A stretch of 13,027 nucleotides of DNA from assembly GCA_964542875.1 (NCBI GenBank), contig CAZIWA010000146.1:1-13027 (forward strand), written 5' to 3'. A program made the translations under genes and the position numbers. Numbering within the stretch: the first letter of the stretch is position 1; the number at the start of each line of letters is the position of its first letter. The notes beneath the pieces were generated by a model. The model was not told where the DNA came from, made no database searches, and was given only the letters and a program-made list of their open reading frames with translations. This document shows positions 1-7,732 of this stretch, piece by piece. This stretch comes from CAZGOM01 sp964542875. Lineage in GTDB: Bacteria > Planctomycetota > Phycisphaerae > Phycisphaerales > Phycisphaeraceae.

Positions 1-369
1 CCCATACGCCCCCTCAACCAACCGCCTCACCGCCACCTCATCCACCGCCACCCCCGGCTTCAGCTTCACATGCCGCATCCGCTTCCCTGTCCCCAGCAGC
101 AGCCCCGCCGGGTCATCCAAATCCACCCCATGGAAAAACCCTACATTCACGTGCGCGGCGAACACCCCGACATACGCAAACGGCGCGTCCTCCACGCATG
201 CGGTGGCCAAGCCGTCGTGCATCAGTTCCCGCACATCACCGCCGCAGCCGCGCATCACAGCGAACCACTTTTTCGCCAGCGCTCCCAGTTCAGGCGGCCG
301 CGCGTCCAGCCACGCATCAATGCCCGGGTCATGCTTCACCGCTCCATTGAACCGTAAAATCCCATCCAT
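1..369 (-). CDS. DUF1801 domain protein, 3' end outside window
   Basis: My translation from the ATG at 369 gives 123 residues before the left edge, so the C-terminus is missing. The segment YVGVFAAHVNVGFFHG, followed by a DDPAGLLLGTGKRMRHVKL stretch, is the hallmark of the DUF1801 (YdhG-like) fold: a small soluble alpha/beta domain whose members have no settled biochemical role. The N-terminal part (DAWLDARPPELGALAKKW) fits the helix that opens these proteins. An AGGAG Shine-Dalgarno at 379-383 lies 9 nt upstream of the ATG and supports this start. The gene is divergent from the methyltransferase gene across a 110-bp gap that must hold both promoters. Family assignment is confident; function is unknown. 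Confidence 0.8.
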   Translation of the reverse strand, partial: MDGILRFNGAVKHDPGIDAWLDARPPELGALAKKWFAVMRGCGGDVRELMHDGLATACVEDAPFAYVGVFAAHVNVGFFHGVDLDDPAGLLLGTGKRMRHVKLKPGVAVDEVAVRRLVEGAYG

Positions 370-479
370 ACCCCATCGCTCCTAAGCGGGAAAATGCGCC
401 CGTCCGCATGCGCATATGCTTGAGGTTATAAACCAACGCGCTCGACCGATCTAGCCATTCCGGAGCCCCAGGAAAAACC

Positions 480-1340
480 ATGCCTGAGCAGAACCAAACC
501 CCCGCGCCGGAAAACACCGCAGTCCGTGTCGCCCTTTGGCGGGCCCTGCACTTACTGGCCGATCCGCCGCCGCACGTGCTCGACGACCAGGTCGGCCTCA
601 AACTCGCCGCCCCCGACGACCAATGGCGCAGCCGCCCGGACATGAGCCCATTCACAAAACCCTTTCGCGCCGCCATCCTCGCCCGCGCCCGCTTCATCGA
701 AGACCTCGTCACCCAGCAGGCCGCGCAAGGCGTCAACCAATACGTCATCCTCGGCGCAGGCCTGGACACCTTCGCCCAGCGGCGGCCGGAAGTCGCCTCC
801 CGCATGCTCGTGTTCGAGGTCGATCAACCCGGCCCGCAGGCCTGGAAGCGCCAGCGTTTAATCCAGCTCGGCCTGGGCATCCCCGCGTTCCTCCGTCTCG
901 TCCCTGTGGACTTTGAAGCCGGCGACTCCTGGTGGCAACGCCTCTCCCAAGCCGGCTTTGACGCCGCCCAGCCCGCGGTCGTGGCCTCCACCGGCGTCAG
1001 CATGTACCTCACTCGGGAGGCCATCGCCGCCACGCTCCGCCAGGTCGCTGCGCTTGCCCCCGGCTCCACGCTCGTCATGTCGTTCCTGCTCCCCATCGAA
1101 ATGGCGGACCCTCAAATCCGCCCCGGCATCCAGCGCGCCGTCGATGGCGCCCGCGCAAGCGGCACGCCCTTCATCAGCTTCTTCACGCCTGCCCAAATGC
1201 TTGATCTCGCCCGCGAGTCCGGCTTTAAAAACGTCCGGCACGTCTCCGCTGCCACGCTCGCCCAGCGCTACTTCGCAAACCGAACCGACGACCTTCGCCC
1301 GCCCAACAACGCCGAAGAACTTTTAGTAGCGGCAACCTGA
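480..1340 (+). CDS. Class I SAM-dependent methyltransferase, LCMT/PPM family
   Basis: This 286-residue soluble protein resembles the leucine carboxyl methyltransferase / TIGR00027 group of S-adenosylmethionine-dependent methyltransferases. The SAM-binding glycine motif is VILGAGLDTFAQRRP (89-103, GAGLDT at 92-97), and the acidic motif that should contact the SAM ribose is VFEVDQP (111-117). The N-terminal ARARFIED helix (69-76) carries the conserved Arg of the family. The later EG(L/V)xMYL motif appears here as STGVSMYL (170-177), so the usual Glu is replaced. The C-terminal FFTPAQMLDLARESGF is the usual late helix. Bacterial members often methylate carboxylates or hydroxyls of small molecules; the substrate cannot be read from sequence. 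AGGA at 470-473 is 6 nt before the ATG. The codons are strongly C-ending, matching the strand composition. The gene stands alone and converges on the Kdo hydroxylase gene. Confidence 0.85.
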   Translation: MPEQNQTPAPENTAVRVALWRALHLLADPPPHVLDDQVGLKLAAPDDQWRSRPDMSPFTKPFRAAILARARFIEDLVTQQAAQGVNQYVILGAGLDTFAQRRPEVASRMLVFEVDQPGPQAWKRQRLIQLGLGIPAFLRLVPVDFEAGDSWWQRLSQAGFDAAQPAVVASTGVSMYLTREAIAATLRQVAALAPGSTLVMSFLLPIEMADPQIRPGIQRAVDGARASGTPFISFFTPAQMLDLARESGFKNVRHVSAATLAQRYFANRTDDLRPPNNAEELLVAAT

Positions 1341-1434
1341 CCAACGTCAGCACATCTTGAATCACACAGTTTGTCAGGGTTAACAGCCCAATGCCATATC
1401 CCCTGGAATGCCGTCACCAATCTCGCAGCCCCCC

Positions 1435-1466
1435 GACACCCCGACAACCCGACAACCCGATAACCC
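1435..1466. repeat. Four-copy octamer tandem repeat
   Basis: Four consecutive 8-bp units, gacacccc, gacaaccc, gacaaccc and gataaccc, lie in the 158-bp gap between the convergent methyltransferase and Kdo hydroxylase genes. Units two and three are identical; the first and last each differ by one base. The array is short, has no spacers and does not form a hairpin. The rest of the gap (1341-1498) shows only a weak CTGAC/GTCAG stem at the methyltransferase stop codon and no convincing terminator. Confidence 0.7.
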
Positions 1467-1498
1467 GGGCGAAAAAATCCCCCGCCTCCCCCCGCCCC

Positions 1499-2446
1499 TC
1501 AAGCAATCCCCATCCGCTCCCCGGCGATGCTCTCCAGCACCCGCACAGGCGAAACCTCCGGCTTCACCATCGCCGTCACCGGCACAATGAACGTCTGCTC
1601 AATCGCAAATTTCCCGGACAGCACCGCATGCGGCACCGAATCGGTGTACACCAGCCACGTCGAGCCAGGTGGAAAATTGTCGTACGCCTTCCCCACACTC
1701 TTTTGAAAGCTCTCGTTCTCTTTCATCCAGTCATGAAACCGGAGCATGAACTGGTCATACCCCGTCGTCGGCATGCCCGGGTGCCCCGTCATGGTCCGGA
1801 ACACCGCCTGCGCCCTCCGGCCCAGCTTCACCATCGGCTTATTGGAAAACTTTGCGATCTCCTTCACCCCCGCCTGCGCGGCGTATTGCCGGGCCAGCGT
1901 GGGGAAGTCTTCGCTGGCGGTCACCCAATTACGCGTTTCAATCGGGTTGATGTTCGTGAAGCAGCGCAAAATCCGCCCGCCCCCCGTCGGCCGGTTGGGG
2001 AAGGAGTCCACATGCAGCAGGTCATTTCGCTTGTGCAGGGCCAGGTCCCGCCCTTCTTCTTCGATGGGCCGGAAGCTCGCATAATCCAGCTCCCGCTTGC
2101 CCGCGTAAGGCGACAAAAACCGATCCACAAACGCCGCCGCCTGCTTGGAATAATCCTGAATGATCCCCCGCAGCTCCACCACATCTTCCTTCACATCCGA
2201 GCTGAACCCGCGGATCTGCCCCGTCTTGGGCCGATACGAAATATTCTTGTGGAACTTGAGCTTTGATTGCCGCTTGGTCAAAAGCGCCTGCCGGTTAGCC
2301 TCTGAAAAATCAAAGGGAATGCCCTGAAAATAAAGGATCTTCCCGGCTTCAAGCATCTCGCAGTACGCACGCGCCCGGGCTGGAGCCTCACTGGCGTTGG
2401 TAAATCCCTCAGGCGCCCGATAGTCAGTCACTTCAACCCAGCTCAT
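1499..2446 (-). CDS. kdoO: Kdo hydroxylase, Fe(II)/2-oxoglutarate-dependent dioxygenase family
   Basis: This 315-residue protein resembles the 3-deoxy-D-manno-oct-2-ulosonic acid hydroxylase family (KdoO), which uses Fe(II), O2 and 2-oxoglutarate to hydroxylate the outer Kdo of lipid A-Kdo2 precursors to Ko. The core is LLHVDSFPNRPTGGGRILR (143-161), giving the HxD iron-binding pair at H145 and D147, followed by CFTNINP (162-168). H273 in DSVPHAVLSGKF is the likely third iron ligand. No signal peptide or membrane segment is visible, consistent with action on the inner face of the cytoplasmic membrane. GGGAG at 2455-2459, 8 nt upstream, supports the ATG at 2446. The gene is not clustered with waa or lpx genes; its upstream neighbour is closed off by a terminator, so it is probably transcribed alone. 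The family is recognised from motif memory only. Confidence 0.78.
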   Translation of the reverse strand: MSWVEVTDYRAPEGFTNASEAPARARAYCEMLEAGKILYFQGIPFDFSEANRQALLTKRQSKLKFHKNISYRPKTGQIRGFSSDVKEDVVELRGIIQDYSKQAAAFVDRFLSPYAGKRELDYASFRPIEEEGRDLALHKRNDLLHVDSFPNRPTGGGRILRCFTNINPIETRNWVTASEDFPTLARQYAAQAGVKEIAKFSNKPMVKLGRRAQAVFRTMTGHPGMPTTGYDQFMLRFHDWMKENESFQKSVGKAYDNFPPGSTWLVYTDSVPHAVLSGKFAIEQTFIVPVTAMVKPEVSPVRVLESIAGERMGIA

Positions 2447-2570
2447 GGCGGATTCTCCCGAATAAACCGCAAATTATGCCCTAAAAGCCCCCTCCCCGCC
2501 ACACTGGAAAACAAGAGCCTCAATTCCAATTCCGGCTGGCACGTACACCCGAAGCAGTGCTGCATCCACC

Positions 2571-2612
2571 CTTGCCTCTCACCTTCTGTAAGAGCGCTGG
2601 GGTGAGGTCCGC
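2571..2612. repeat. REP-like GC-rich element, copy A
   Basis: A pyrimidine-rich arm (CCTCTCACC, 2575-2583) faces a GGGGTGAGG arm (2599-2607) and could fold into an imperfect hairpin. The core CTGGGGTGAGG (2597-2607) followed by a CCGCC run recurs at 9073-9088 with one mismatch over 16 bases. It lies in the 278-bp gap between the isomerase terminator and the Kdo hydroxylase start. This type of intergenic palindrome is common and dispersed in many bacterial genomes. I see no protein-coding signal in it. Confidence 0.45.
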
Positions 2613-2659
2613 CGGCGTATGCCTCCGCCGCAATGGCTCCGCGCCATCTTCCCCCCGGC

Positions 2660-2694
2660 AAAAAACGGCCCACGGCGTTCAAGCCGTGGGCCGT
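2660..2694 (-). terminator. Rho-independent terminator of the isomerase gene
   Basis: On the minus strand an 11-bp perfect GC-rich stem (CGGCCCACGGC / GCCGTGGGCCG, plus one outer A-T pair) closes a 6-nt loop and runs straight into six T residues (A-run at 2660-2665 on the given strand). It begins about 30 bp past the isomerase stop codon. Stem, loop and T-tract are all textbook, making this the strongest terminator in the window. Confidence 0.93.
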
Positions 2695-2724
2695 CAATGA
2701 TCTCAAAACTCGCTCAACCCAAAA

Positions 2725-3498
2725 TCACTTGAGCCCCTTGGACTGCAAGAATTCCAGGCTGACCTTCAAGCTTTCAAACGGGTCCATTTCGCCGTTGTCG
2801 CGTTCCACCAGGGCGTATTCGCAGCCGCCGGCCTTGGCCGCGGCGATGATCGCATCCCAGTTCAGGTTGCCGGAGCCCACTTCGCACATCTTGCCGGACT
2901 TGCCGTCCACGTTCTCCACTTTGTCTTTAAAGTGCAGGCACTGAATGCGCCCGGCCAGCTTGTTGAGCCACCACACTGGGTCGCCGCCTGCTTCGGCCAC
3001 CCAGTATGTATCAAGCTCAAACCACACGGATTTATCGCACTCGGCCACCAGCAGCGCGTAGGGAGATTGCTTGGGCGCATCGGGCAACCGGGCAAATTCA
3101 TGCGCATGGTTGTGGTAGCCCAGAAACACGCCTTGGGCAGACAGCGTCTTGGAAATCTCGCTGAACTCCTTGGCAAAGTTCGTCCAGGCCGCCAGCGTTG
3201 AATTGTTCCAGCCAAAGCCGCCCAGCGCCGTGTACTTGCAGCCCAGCGTGTTGTGGTACTCCACACACTTGGCGGTGTCTTTCATCACATCCAGGCTCAC
3301 GTGCGTCACCGCCACCACGAGCCCTTCTTCCTTGATCATCTTGGCCAGTTCCTTGGGGTCCACCGGGCCAAACGCCGAAACCTGAATCGCCGAGTACCCC
3401 ATCTTCTTCACCCGGGCCAGCGTCTTAGCCATGTCAGGCGGAGTCTTAAGGTGTTCGCGAAGCGTATACATCTGTGCGCCGAGAGTCAGGTTGGTCAT
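2725..3498 (-). CDS. Sugar phosphate isomerase/epimerase-like TIM-barrel protein
   Basis: This 257-residue protein belongs to the xylose isomerase-like / AP endonuclease 2 superfamily, metal-dependent TIM barrels acting on sugars and inositols. It opens with LGAQMYTLREHLK (6-18), typical of the family. Candidate metal-site residues are in LGYHNHAHEF (126-135), FELDTYW (160-166, E161 and D163), CLHFKD (187-192, H189) and YALVERD (228-234, E232). It has no visible signal peptide and is probably cytosolic, although many planctomycete relatives are exported. AGGAAG about 8 nt upstream fixes the ATG at 3498. It has its own downstream terminator and a 417-bp gap upstream, so it is probably monocistronic. 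Its balanced, C-ending codons differ from the G-ending use in comEC, which hints at higher expression. The substrate is not identifiable. Confidence 0.88.
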   Translation of the reverse strand: MTNLTLGAQMYTLREHLKTPPDMAKTLARVKKMGYSAIQVSAFGPVDPKELAKMIKEEGLVVAVTHVSLDVMKDTAKCVEYHNTLGCKYTALGGFGWNNSTLAAWTNFAKEFSEISKTLSAQGVFLGYHNHAHEFARLPDAPKQSPYALLVAECDKSVWFELDTYWVAEAGGDPVWWLNKLAGRIQCLHFKDKVENVDGKSGKMCEVGSGNLNWDAIIAAAKAGGCEYALVERDNGEMDPFESLKVSLEFLQSKGLK

Positions 3499-3915
3499 GA
3501 CGTGTCTTCCTGTTCTTTCAAAATGATGTCGAAGCCTTCAGGGCACAAACCCCGAATTCTGCACAAAACGATATCACAAAAACCCGCCTGAAAGAGTTAA
3601 GGCAACCGGCCACCCTCCAACACCCGGTGCCCGGTTGATCCTCCGGACCGGAGAAAAAAAGATGAAATCCAACAGCAGAATTTTGACCGCGAAGGCACAA
3701 AGTCGCGAAGGAAAAGCCAGAAAGTTAAAAGAAGAGCAAGAATGAGACTTTCGAGTCCGCACCAACGTTACACCTAAGACTTTCCCAAGGACACGGCGAT
3801 TCAAAAAACCGTCCAACGCATCTCAATCTTGATCCTCTTAATCATCTCGATCGATCTTCATCCCGGTCAAAAAATTCCGTCTCTTCTCTTTCCGCCTCTT
3901 CCCTCAATACCCCAA
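3499..3915. other. 417-bp non-coding gap upstream of the isomerase gene
   Basis: No convincing gene is seen in this gap between comEC and the isomerase gene; both neighbours are on the minus strand. The isomerase promoter must lie near its right-to-left entry, but I could not find a clear -35/-10 pair. The gap is AT-richer than its surroundings, especially at 3655-3760. It contains the CGCGAAGG direct repeat (annotated separately) and a small CTCC/GGAG stem at 3641-3653 next to a run of seven A. No T-tracted terminator for comEC is evident. Confidence 0.6.
3688..3711. repeat. CGCGAAGG direct repeat, dispersed-element type
   Basis: Two perfect copies of CGCGAAGG (3688-3695 and 3704-3711) are spaced 16 bp apart around GCACAAAGT-type sequence. 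The opposite strand reads as a spurious open frame with an FPSRLCAFAVK phrase. Similar spurious frames recur in intergenic regions of planctomycete and verrucomicrobial genomes, from which I infer a dispersed non-coding element. Its boundaries cannot be set from one copy. Confidence 0.4.
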
Positions 3916-6564
3916 TCACTCCAGTTCCATCTCATCCAGCCGCACAACATCAGGCGATAAAAACGTCTGCGTCGTGATCAACCCATTCTGCGCCACCCAC
4001 ACGCGCACAAATCCATCCCGCCCGGTCACCAGCCGCTTGGCCCCGGTCATCTTCAGGTACGTCGGCCACCGGTCGTCATCTTCCAGCCGTCCCATGCCCG
4101 AAGACTGCACCAATATCCTGGGCGAAACATCCACCAGCCACTGGCCGGACTTCTCCACGAACCCGCCATGGTGAGGCATCTCCGCGATATCCGCCGCCAG
4201 CTTCTCGTTAAGCGCTTCCAGCGCCGCGATCCCGCGGTTTTGAATATCACCCGACAGCAGCACCGTGCGCCCGCCCGCGGCGATCCTCATCACCACGGAC
4301 ACGTCATTCGTGCGCCACCCCTTAAGCCCCGCCGACGGCCACAGCACCTCGCCCGTCACGCCCGGCACCGTCACCTGGTCCCCACGCTTGATCGTCTCCG
4401 TCGGCACATCCTTGGAGCCCGCCCCCGTCATCGCCTTAAACAACACCGCTTCGCTCCCCTGCGGCTGCGCCGAAGCCTGGTCCACCATGTACTGCGTCAC
4501 CAGAATGCGCCCGATGGGAATCTCACCGGCCAGGTCCGGCACGGCGCCAAAATGGTCCAGGTCCGGATGGCTGATCACCAGCGTGTCGATCCGTTTGATC
4601 CCCAGTGCCGCAAAGCACGGCGCAATCGTCCGCTTGCCTGTGCGCCCCAGGCTCTGCGATCCCGCATCAAACACCAGCACGCCTTCCGGCCTGCCGTTTA
4701 CATCCCATGACCGCACATAAAGGCAACTCCCGTCCCCCACGCTCACCGCGCCCACCTCCAGGCAGGCATTGGCCATCGGCACATCCCACCTGTCGGCCTT
4801 GGGCGCAAGCCACGGTCCCGCAAACAGCCACACCCCCACCACGGTCAGGCTCAGCGCCAGCCCCATCGGCCGCGCCTGGAATTTCCCCCACCCCAGCGCC
4901 ACCAGCACGCCCGCCGCGCCAATGAGCCAAACCGCGTCCGGCCGCGCGCCGGGTGCAAACGCAAACGATGCGCCCGGCATCTCTCCCGCCCACGTCACCC
5001 CTGCGTGGAGCACGCCTGCCAGCCACTCCACGGGGGTTGCAAACACCATCGAAACCCCCGGCACCGCCAGCCCCAGCACCATCTTGATAAACCCCAGCGC
5101 CAGCAGCGCAGTCACCACCGGCGCGGAGATCAGCGACCACAGCCACCCGATCGGGTTCACCGTGCCGAACTCAAACGCCAGGATCGGCAGTGTCCCCAGC
5201 CATGCAGCCAGGTTCGCCGCCACCCACAACCGCCCCCATCGCCCCGCGGCCAGCACCACGTGCCCCGTCCCCGTCGTCGCCCGCCACTGGCTGCGCCAGG
5301 TCACCCGGCTCACGCACGCGCTTAAAAGCTCGTCCACGGGCCCTGTCAGCCACATCAGCGACATCACCCCCACGTAGCTCAACTGAAACCCCACCCCCAT
5401 CACCTCCTGAGGCCGCACCAGCAAAATCACCCACGCACTCGCCAGCAGCCCCAGCGTCGCCCCCAGCCTCCTGCCCATCAAATCCCCCAGGCACAGCCCC
5501 AGCACCATCAGCGACGCCCGAATGATCGGCACCTCTTGAGGCAGCACCACCAGGTAACACCCCAGCACGCCCAGCACCAGCCACACCGTGCTTGCCGGGT
5601 TGGCGAAACACGCACGCCCCATCAGCCACACCAGCCCCAGCAGAATCGATAAATGCGCGCCCGAAATGCTCAGCAGATGAAACAACCCCGTCTTGCGGTA
5701 CGGCTCGCTGATCTCATACAGCCGGTCATCGCGCGTGCCGATGATCAGCGCCCGGGTCAGCCGGCCAGAAGGCTCTTCGGGATCGATCCCCATCATCAAC
5801 GCGTCATCCGCACGCGATCGCAGCCGCCCGCGCCACCCCATCGCTTCCGGCGCGTCCGCTCCGCCTGCCAGCACCTTCACATTGCCTTCGCCTCGCGTCT
5901 GCACCCGGGCTTTGATGCCATATCGCTCCATGCTTCGCGCGTAGTCCTCCTGCCCGGGGTTCATCGGCGCAGTCGGGCTCAGCAGCCACCCGCGCACCTC
6001 CAGCCGCTGGCCCTTTGCCAATCGCTCGTCCACCCCTGTCACGTTCACCAGTGCCCTGCCGCGCGCCCGCACCGGCCCCGACTCCGTCCACACCCGCTCC
6101 ACATCCAGCACCAGCCGAGTCGTAGGCGGACGGTGCCCAAACCCCTCAAACACCCCGTCATCTGCCGCCGCGTGCCTCGGTATCCCCGACACCACCCCCT
6201 CCACCTGTGCAATATGCCCCTTCCCCTGAATAAACCGATCGATCCCCGGCGCATCCTCCTGCCAGTTCATCACCAGCCCCGCCCACCCCGCATGCACGCA
6301 CAACACGCCCGCCAGCAGCCCCCACCACGCCCATGCCGGCTTCCTCAGCGCCCGCACCACCCATCCCAGCACCAACGGTGCCCAGGGGCACGCCACAGCC
6401 AGCGCCAGCCACACCACGGGCATCACTTGCCATTGACCTAAAATCAGCCCCAACACCCCCGCCACAATCAACGATGCACCCGCGCCAAAGCCGCGCCGTG
6501 GCCGGGTCAGTCCCGTCTCATCGTTCAATGATCCCCGTTGCCCCACCGGATCGCCCGCCGTCAT
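3916..6564 (-). CDS. comEC: ComEC/Rec2-family competence membrane channel protein
   Basis: This 882-residue protein has the full ComEC architecture. Three hydrophobic segments (about 28-97) precede an OB-like DUF4131 domain (about 115-230) ending in the family signature MNPGQEDYARSMERYGIKAR. The Competence domain follows, with the hallmark HLLSISGAHLSILLGLVWL (296-314) and several membrane helices to about 585. A C-terminal metallo-beta-lactamase domain carries SHPDLDHFG (665-673; the family's HxDxDH), SGD (771-773) and PHHG (797-800). ComEC moves single-stranded DNA across the inner membrane during natural transformation; the MBL domain is proposed to degrade the non-transferred strand. The ATG at 6564 overlaps the kinase stop codon (ATGA) and has no good Shine-Dalgarno of its own, so translational coupling is likely. 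No comEA, comF or pilus gene is nearby, as is usual for isolated comEC genes. It appears intact. Confidence 0.95.
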   Translation of the reverse strand: MTAGDPVGQRGSLNDETGLTRPRRGFGAGASLIVAGVLGLILGQWQVMPVVWLALAVACPWAPLVLGWVVRALRKPAWAWWGLLAGVLCVHAGWAGLVMNWQEDAPGIDRFIQGKGHIAQVEGVVSGIPRHAAADDGVFEGFGHRPPTTRLVLDVERVWTESGPVRARGRALVNVTGVDERLAKGQRLEVRGWLLSPTAPMNPGQEDYARSMERYGIKARVQTRGEGNVKVLAGGADAPEAMGWRGRLRSRADDALMMGIDPEEPSGRLTRALIIGTRDDRLYEISEPYRKTGLFHLLSISGAHLSILLGLVWLMGRACFANPASTVWLVLGVLGCYLVVLPQEVPIIRASLMVLGLCLGDLMGRRLGATLGLLASAWVILLVRPQEVMGVGFQLSYVGVMSLMWLTGPVDELLSACVSRVTWRSQWRATTGTGHVVLAAGRWGRLWVAANLAAWLGTLPILAFEFGTVNPIGWLWSLISAPVVTALLALGFIKMVLGLAVPGVSMVFATPVEWLAGVLHAGVTWAGEMPGASFAFAPGARPDAVWLIGAAGVLVALGWGKFQARPMGLALSLTVVGVWLFAGPWLAPKADRWDVPMANACLEVGAVSVGDGSCLYVRSWDVNGRPEGVLVFDAGSQSLGRTGKRTIAPCFAALGIKRIDTLVISHPDLDHFGAVPDLAGEIPIGRILVTQYMVDQASAQPQGSEAVLFKAMTGAGSKDVPTETIKRGDQVTVPGVTGEVLWPSAGLKGWRTNDVSVVMRIAAGGRTVLLSGDIQNRGIAALEALNEKLAADIAEMPHHGGFVEKSGQWLVDVSPRILVQSSGMGRLEDDDRWPTYLKMTGAKRLVTGRDGFVRVWVAQNGLITTQTFLSPDVVRLDEMELE

Positions 6565-7538
6565 CTCGACGGCCGCTGCTCACGACGGTTTTGGTTCGCC
6601 AGCTTGTCCAATTCTGCTTCAATGTCTGACAGGTCCGCATCCGCGGAATCGCTCTTCTTGGACTGCCGCTGCATTCCCGCAGGGTCACCCAGCTTCGCGT
6701 CCGCAGACACCTGCATGATCGCGAAGTTCAGCCGGTCAAACACCGACTGCATCGAATCCGGCCGATCCGCGGGGCTGTCGCGCACGCAGTCCACCACCAG
6801 CATCGAAAGCGCCGGCGGCACCGAAGGGTTGTACTCCCGAGGCGGCTTAAACGGCTCTTCAGCACGCTTGGACACCGCACTGGTCGTCTCGGAAGACACC
6901 ACCTGCTTGGAATACGCCGAAGGCACAAACCGCCCCGTCAGCAGCCAGTACATCGTCGCGCCGAAGTTATACACGTCCGTGCGCGGCGTGATCTCCTCAC
7001 GCTTCACCTGCTCCGGCGCGATAAAGTCGATCGTCCCCTGAATCCGTTCCTTCACCGTCCCCGCGCGGCAGCTCTGTCCAAAGTCGATGATCTTCACCTG
7101 ATTACGCGAGGTAATCAGCACATTCCTGGGCTTCATGTCCGCATGCACGAAACCCACCTTGTGCATGTGGATCAACCCCGTCGCGATCTGCTGACAGATC
7201 TTGCACACGTCCATCATGCTCGTGAACCGCGTGTCCTCCAGCGGTGTTCCGTCCACCAGCTCCATCACCACATAGATCTCTTTAACCCGCAGGAACTGCC
7301 GCTGGTACAAGAGCTTATAGCTCTTGCGGATCGAAGGATGGTCCAGCTTCACGCAAACTTCATGTTCGGTGATCGCCTGATCAACAAACCGCTGATCTTC
7401 CGGTTTGGATTTGACCACGCGCTTAAGCGCGTAAAGCTGGTCTTTATTGTCTTTCACGGAATAGACAGTGCTGCGAGCCCCCTGGCCCAACGTGCCAAGC
7501 ACCTGATATCCCATGATTTCCACTGGGGTTGTATTCAC
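6561..7538 (-). CDS. Soluble serine/threonine protein kinase, Hanks type, non-RD
   Basis: This 325-residue protein has a complete kinase domain: glycine loop LGTLGQGARSTVY (14-26), ATP-site Lys K39 in ALKR, catalytic loop HADMKPRN (132-139, with D134, K136 and N139), DFG (152-154), APE (174-176) and DVYNFG (188-193). The catalytic Arg of HRD is Ala, so this is a non-RD kinase, which usually does not depend on activation-loop phosphorylation. After about residue 275 there is only a short charged tail (SKKSDSADADLSDIEAELDK) with no membrane segment or sensor domain. The start is GTG at 7538, with GAGG 9 nt upstream; an ATG at residue 9 is less well supported. Its stop overlaps the comEC start by 4 bp, so the two are probably co-expressed. 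Phosphorylation of ComEC or another partner is only a guess. Confidence 0.93.
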   Translation of the reverse strand: MNTTPVEIMGYQVLGTLGQGARSTVYSVKDNKDQLYALKRVVKSKPEDQRFVDQAITEHEVCVKLDHPSIRKSYKLLYQRQFLRVKEIYVVMELVDGTPLEDTRFTSMMDVCKICQQIATGLIHMHKVGFVHADMKPRNVLITSRNQVKIIDFGQSCRAGTVKERIQGTIDFIAPEQVKREEITPRTDVYNFGATMYWLLTGRFVPSAYSKQVVSSETTSAVSKRAEEPFKPPREYNPSVPPALSMLVVDCVRDSPADRPDSMQSVFDRLNFAIMQVSADAKLGDPAGMQRQSKKSDSADADLSDIEAELDKLANQNRREQRPSR

Positions 7539-7699
7539 GCGTAATGCCTCGGAAAGGGCTCTCTCGTTCCCTTGGTGCGCATTGGTTCACATCAAACCTG
7601 GACGTCCCGGATACCGTTGCACACCGCGCTCCACCACAACACGATACTTAGCGTTTCATTGGTTTGCAATGAGAAAACCATGAAGATTACATCAGGTGC

Positions 7700-7732
7700 T
7701 TAATCCTTGGGCACAAATACACATGTCGACAT
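7700..7732 (-). promoter_or_regulatory. Candidate leader peptide frame with strong Shine-Dalgarno
   Basis: An AGGAGG (7741-7746) sits 8 nt before an ATG at 7732 that opens a 10-codon frame, MSTCVFVPKD, ending in TAA. An in-frame ATG at 7753 would give 17 codons (MKKEGKK added). A GAAATC/GATTTC hairpin (7754-7769) lies directly upstream. The frame ends about 160 nt before the kinase GTG. The ribosome-binding site is better than those of most full genes in the window, which is why I list it. It has no run of one amino acid as in a classical attenuator. It could equally be a decayed gene start or coincidence. Confidence 0.3.

Noticed and set aside
1435..1466. Possible CRISPR array
   Set aside because: Units are 8 bp with no spacers, and no cas gene is present.
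1391..2266. 291-codon open frame on the plus strand
   Set aside because: Antisense to the Kdo hydroxylase gene, Arg/His/Pro-rich, no recognisable domain.
2443..2706. 87-codon open frame on the minus strand
   Set aside because: It begins in the isomerase terminator region and passes through the REP-like element; no motif.
3574..3816. 80-codon open frame on the minus strand in the comEC-isomerase gap
   Set aside because: It reads through the CGCGAAGG repeat, has no good Shine-Dalgarno and carries a phrase typical of spurious ORFs over dispersed elements.
5653..6441. 262-codon open frame on the plus strand
   Set aside because: Antisense to comEC; low-complexity Arg/Pro/His composition.
7592..7681. 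29-codon frame on the minus strand before the kinase
   Set aside because: No Shine-Dalgarno before its ATG and no similarity recognised, unlike the upstream 10-codon frame.
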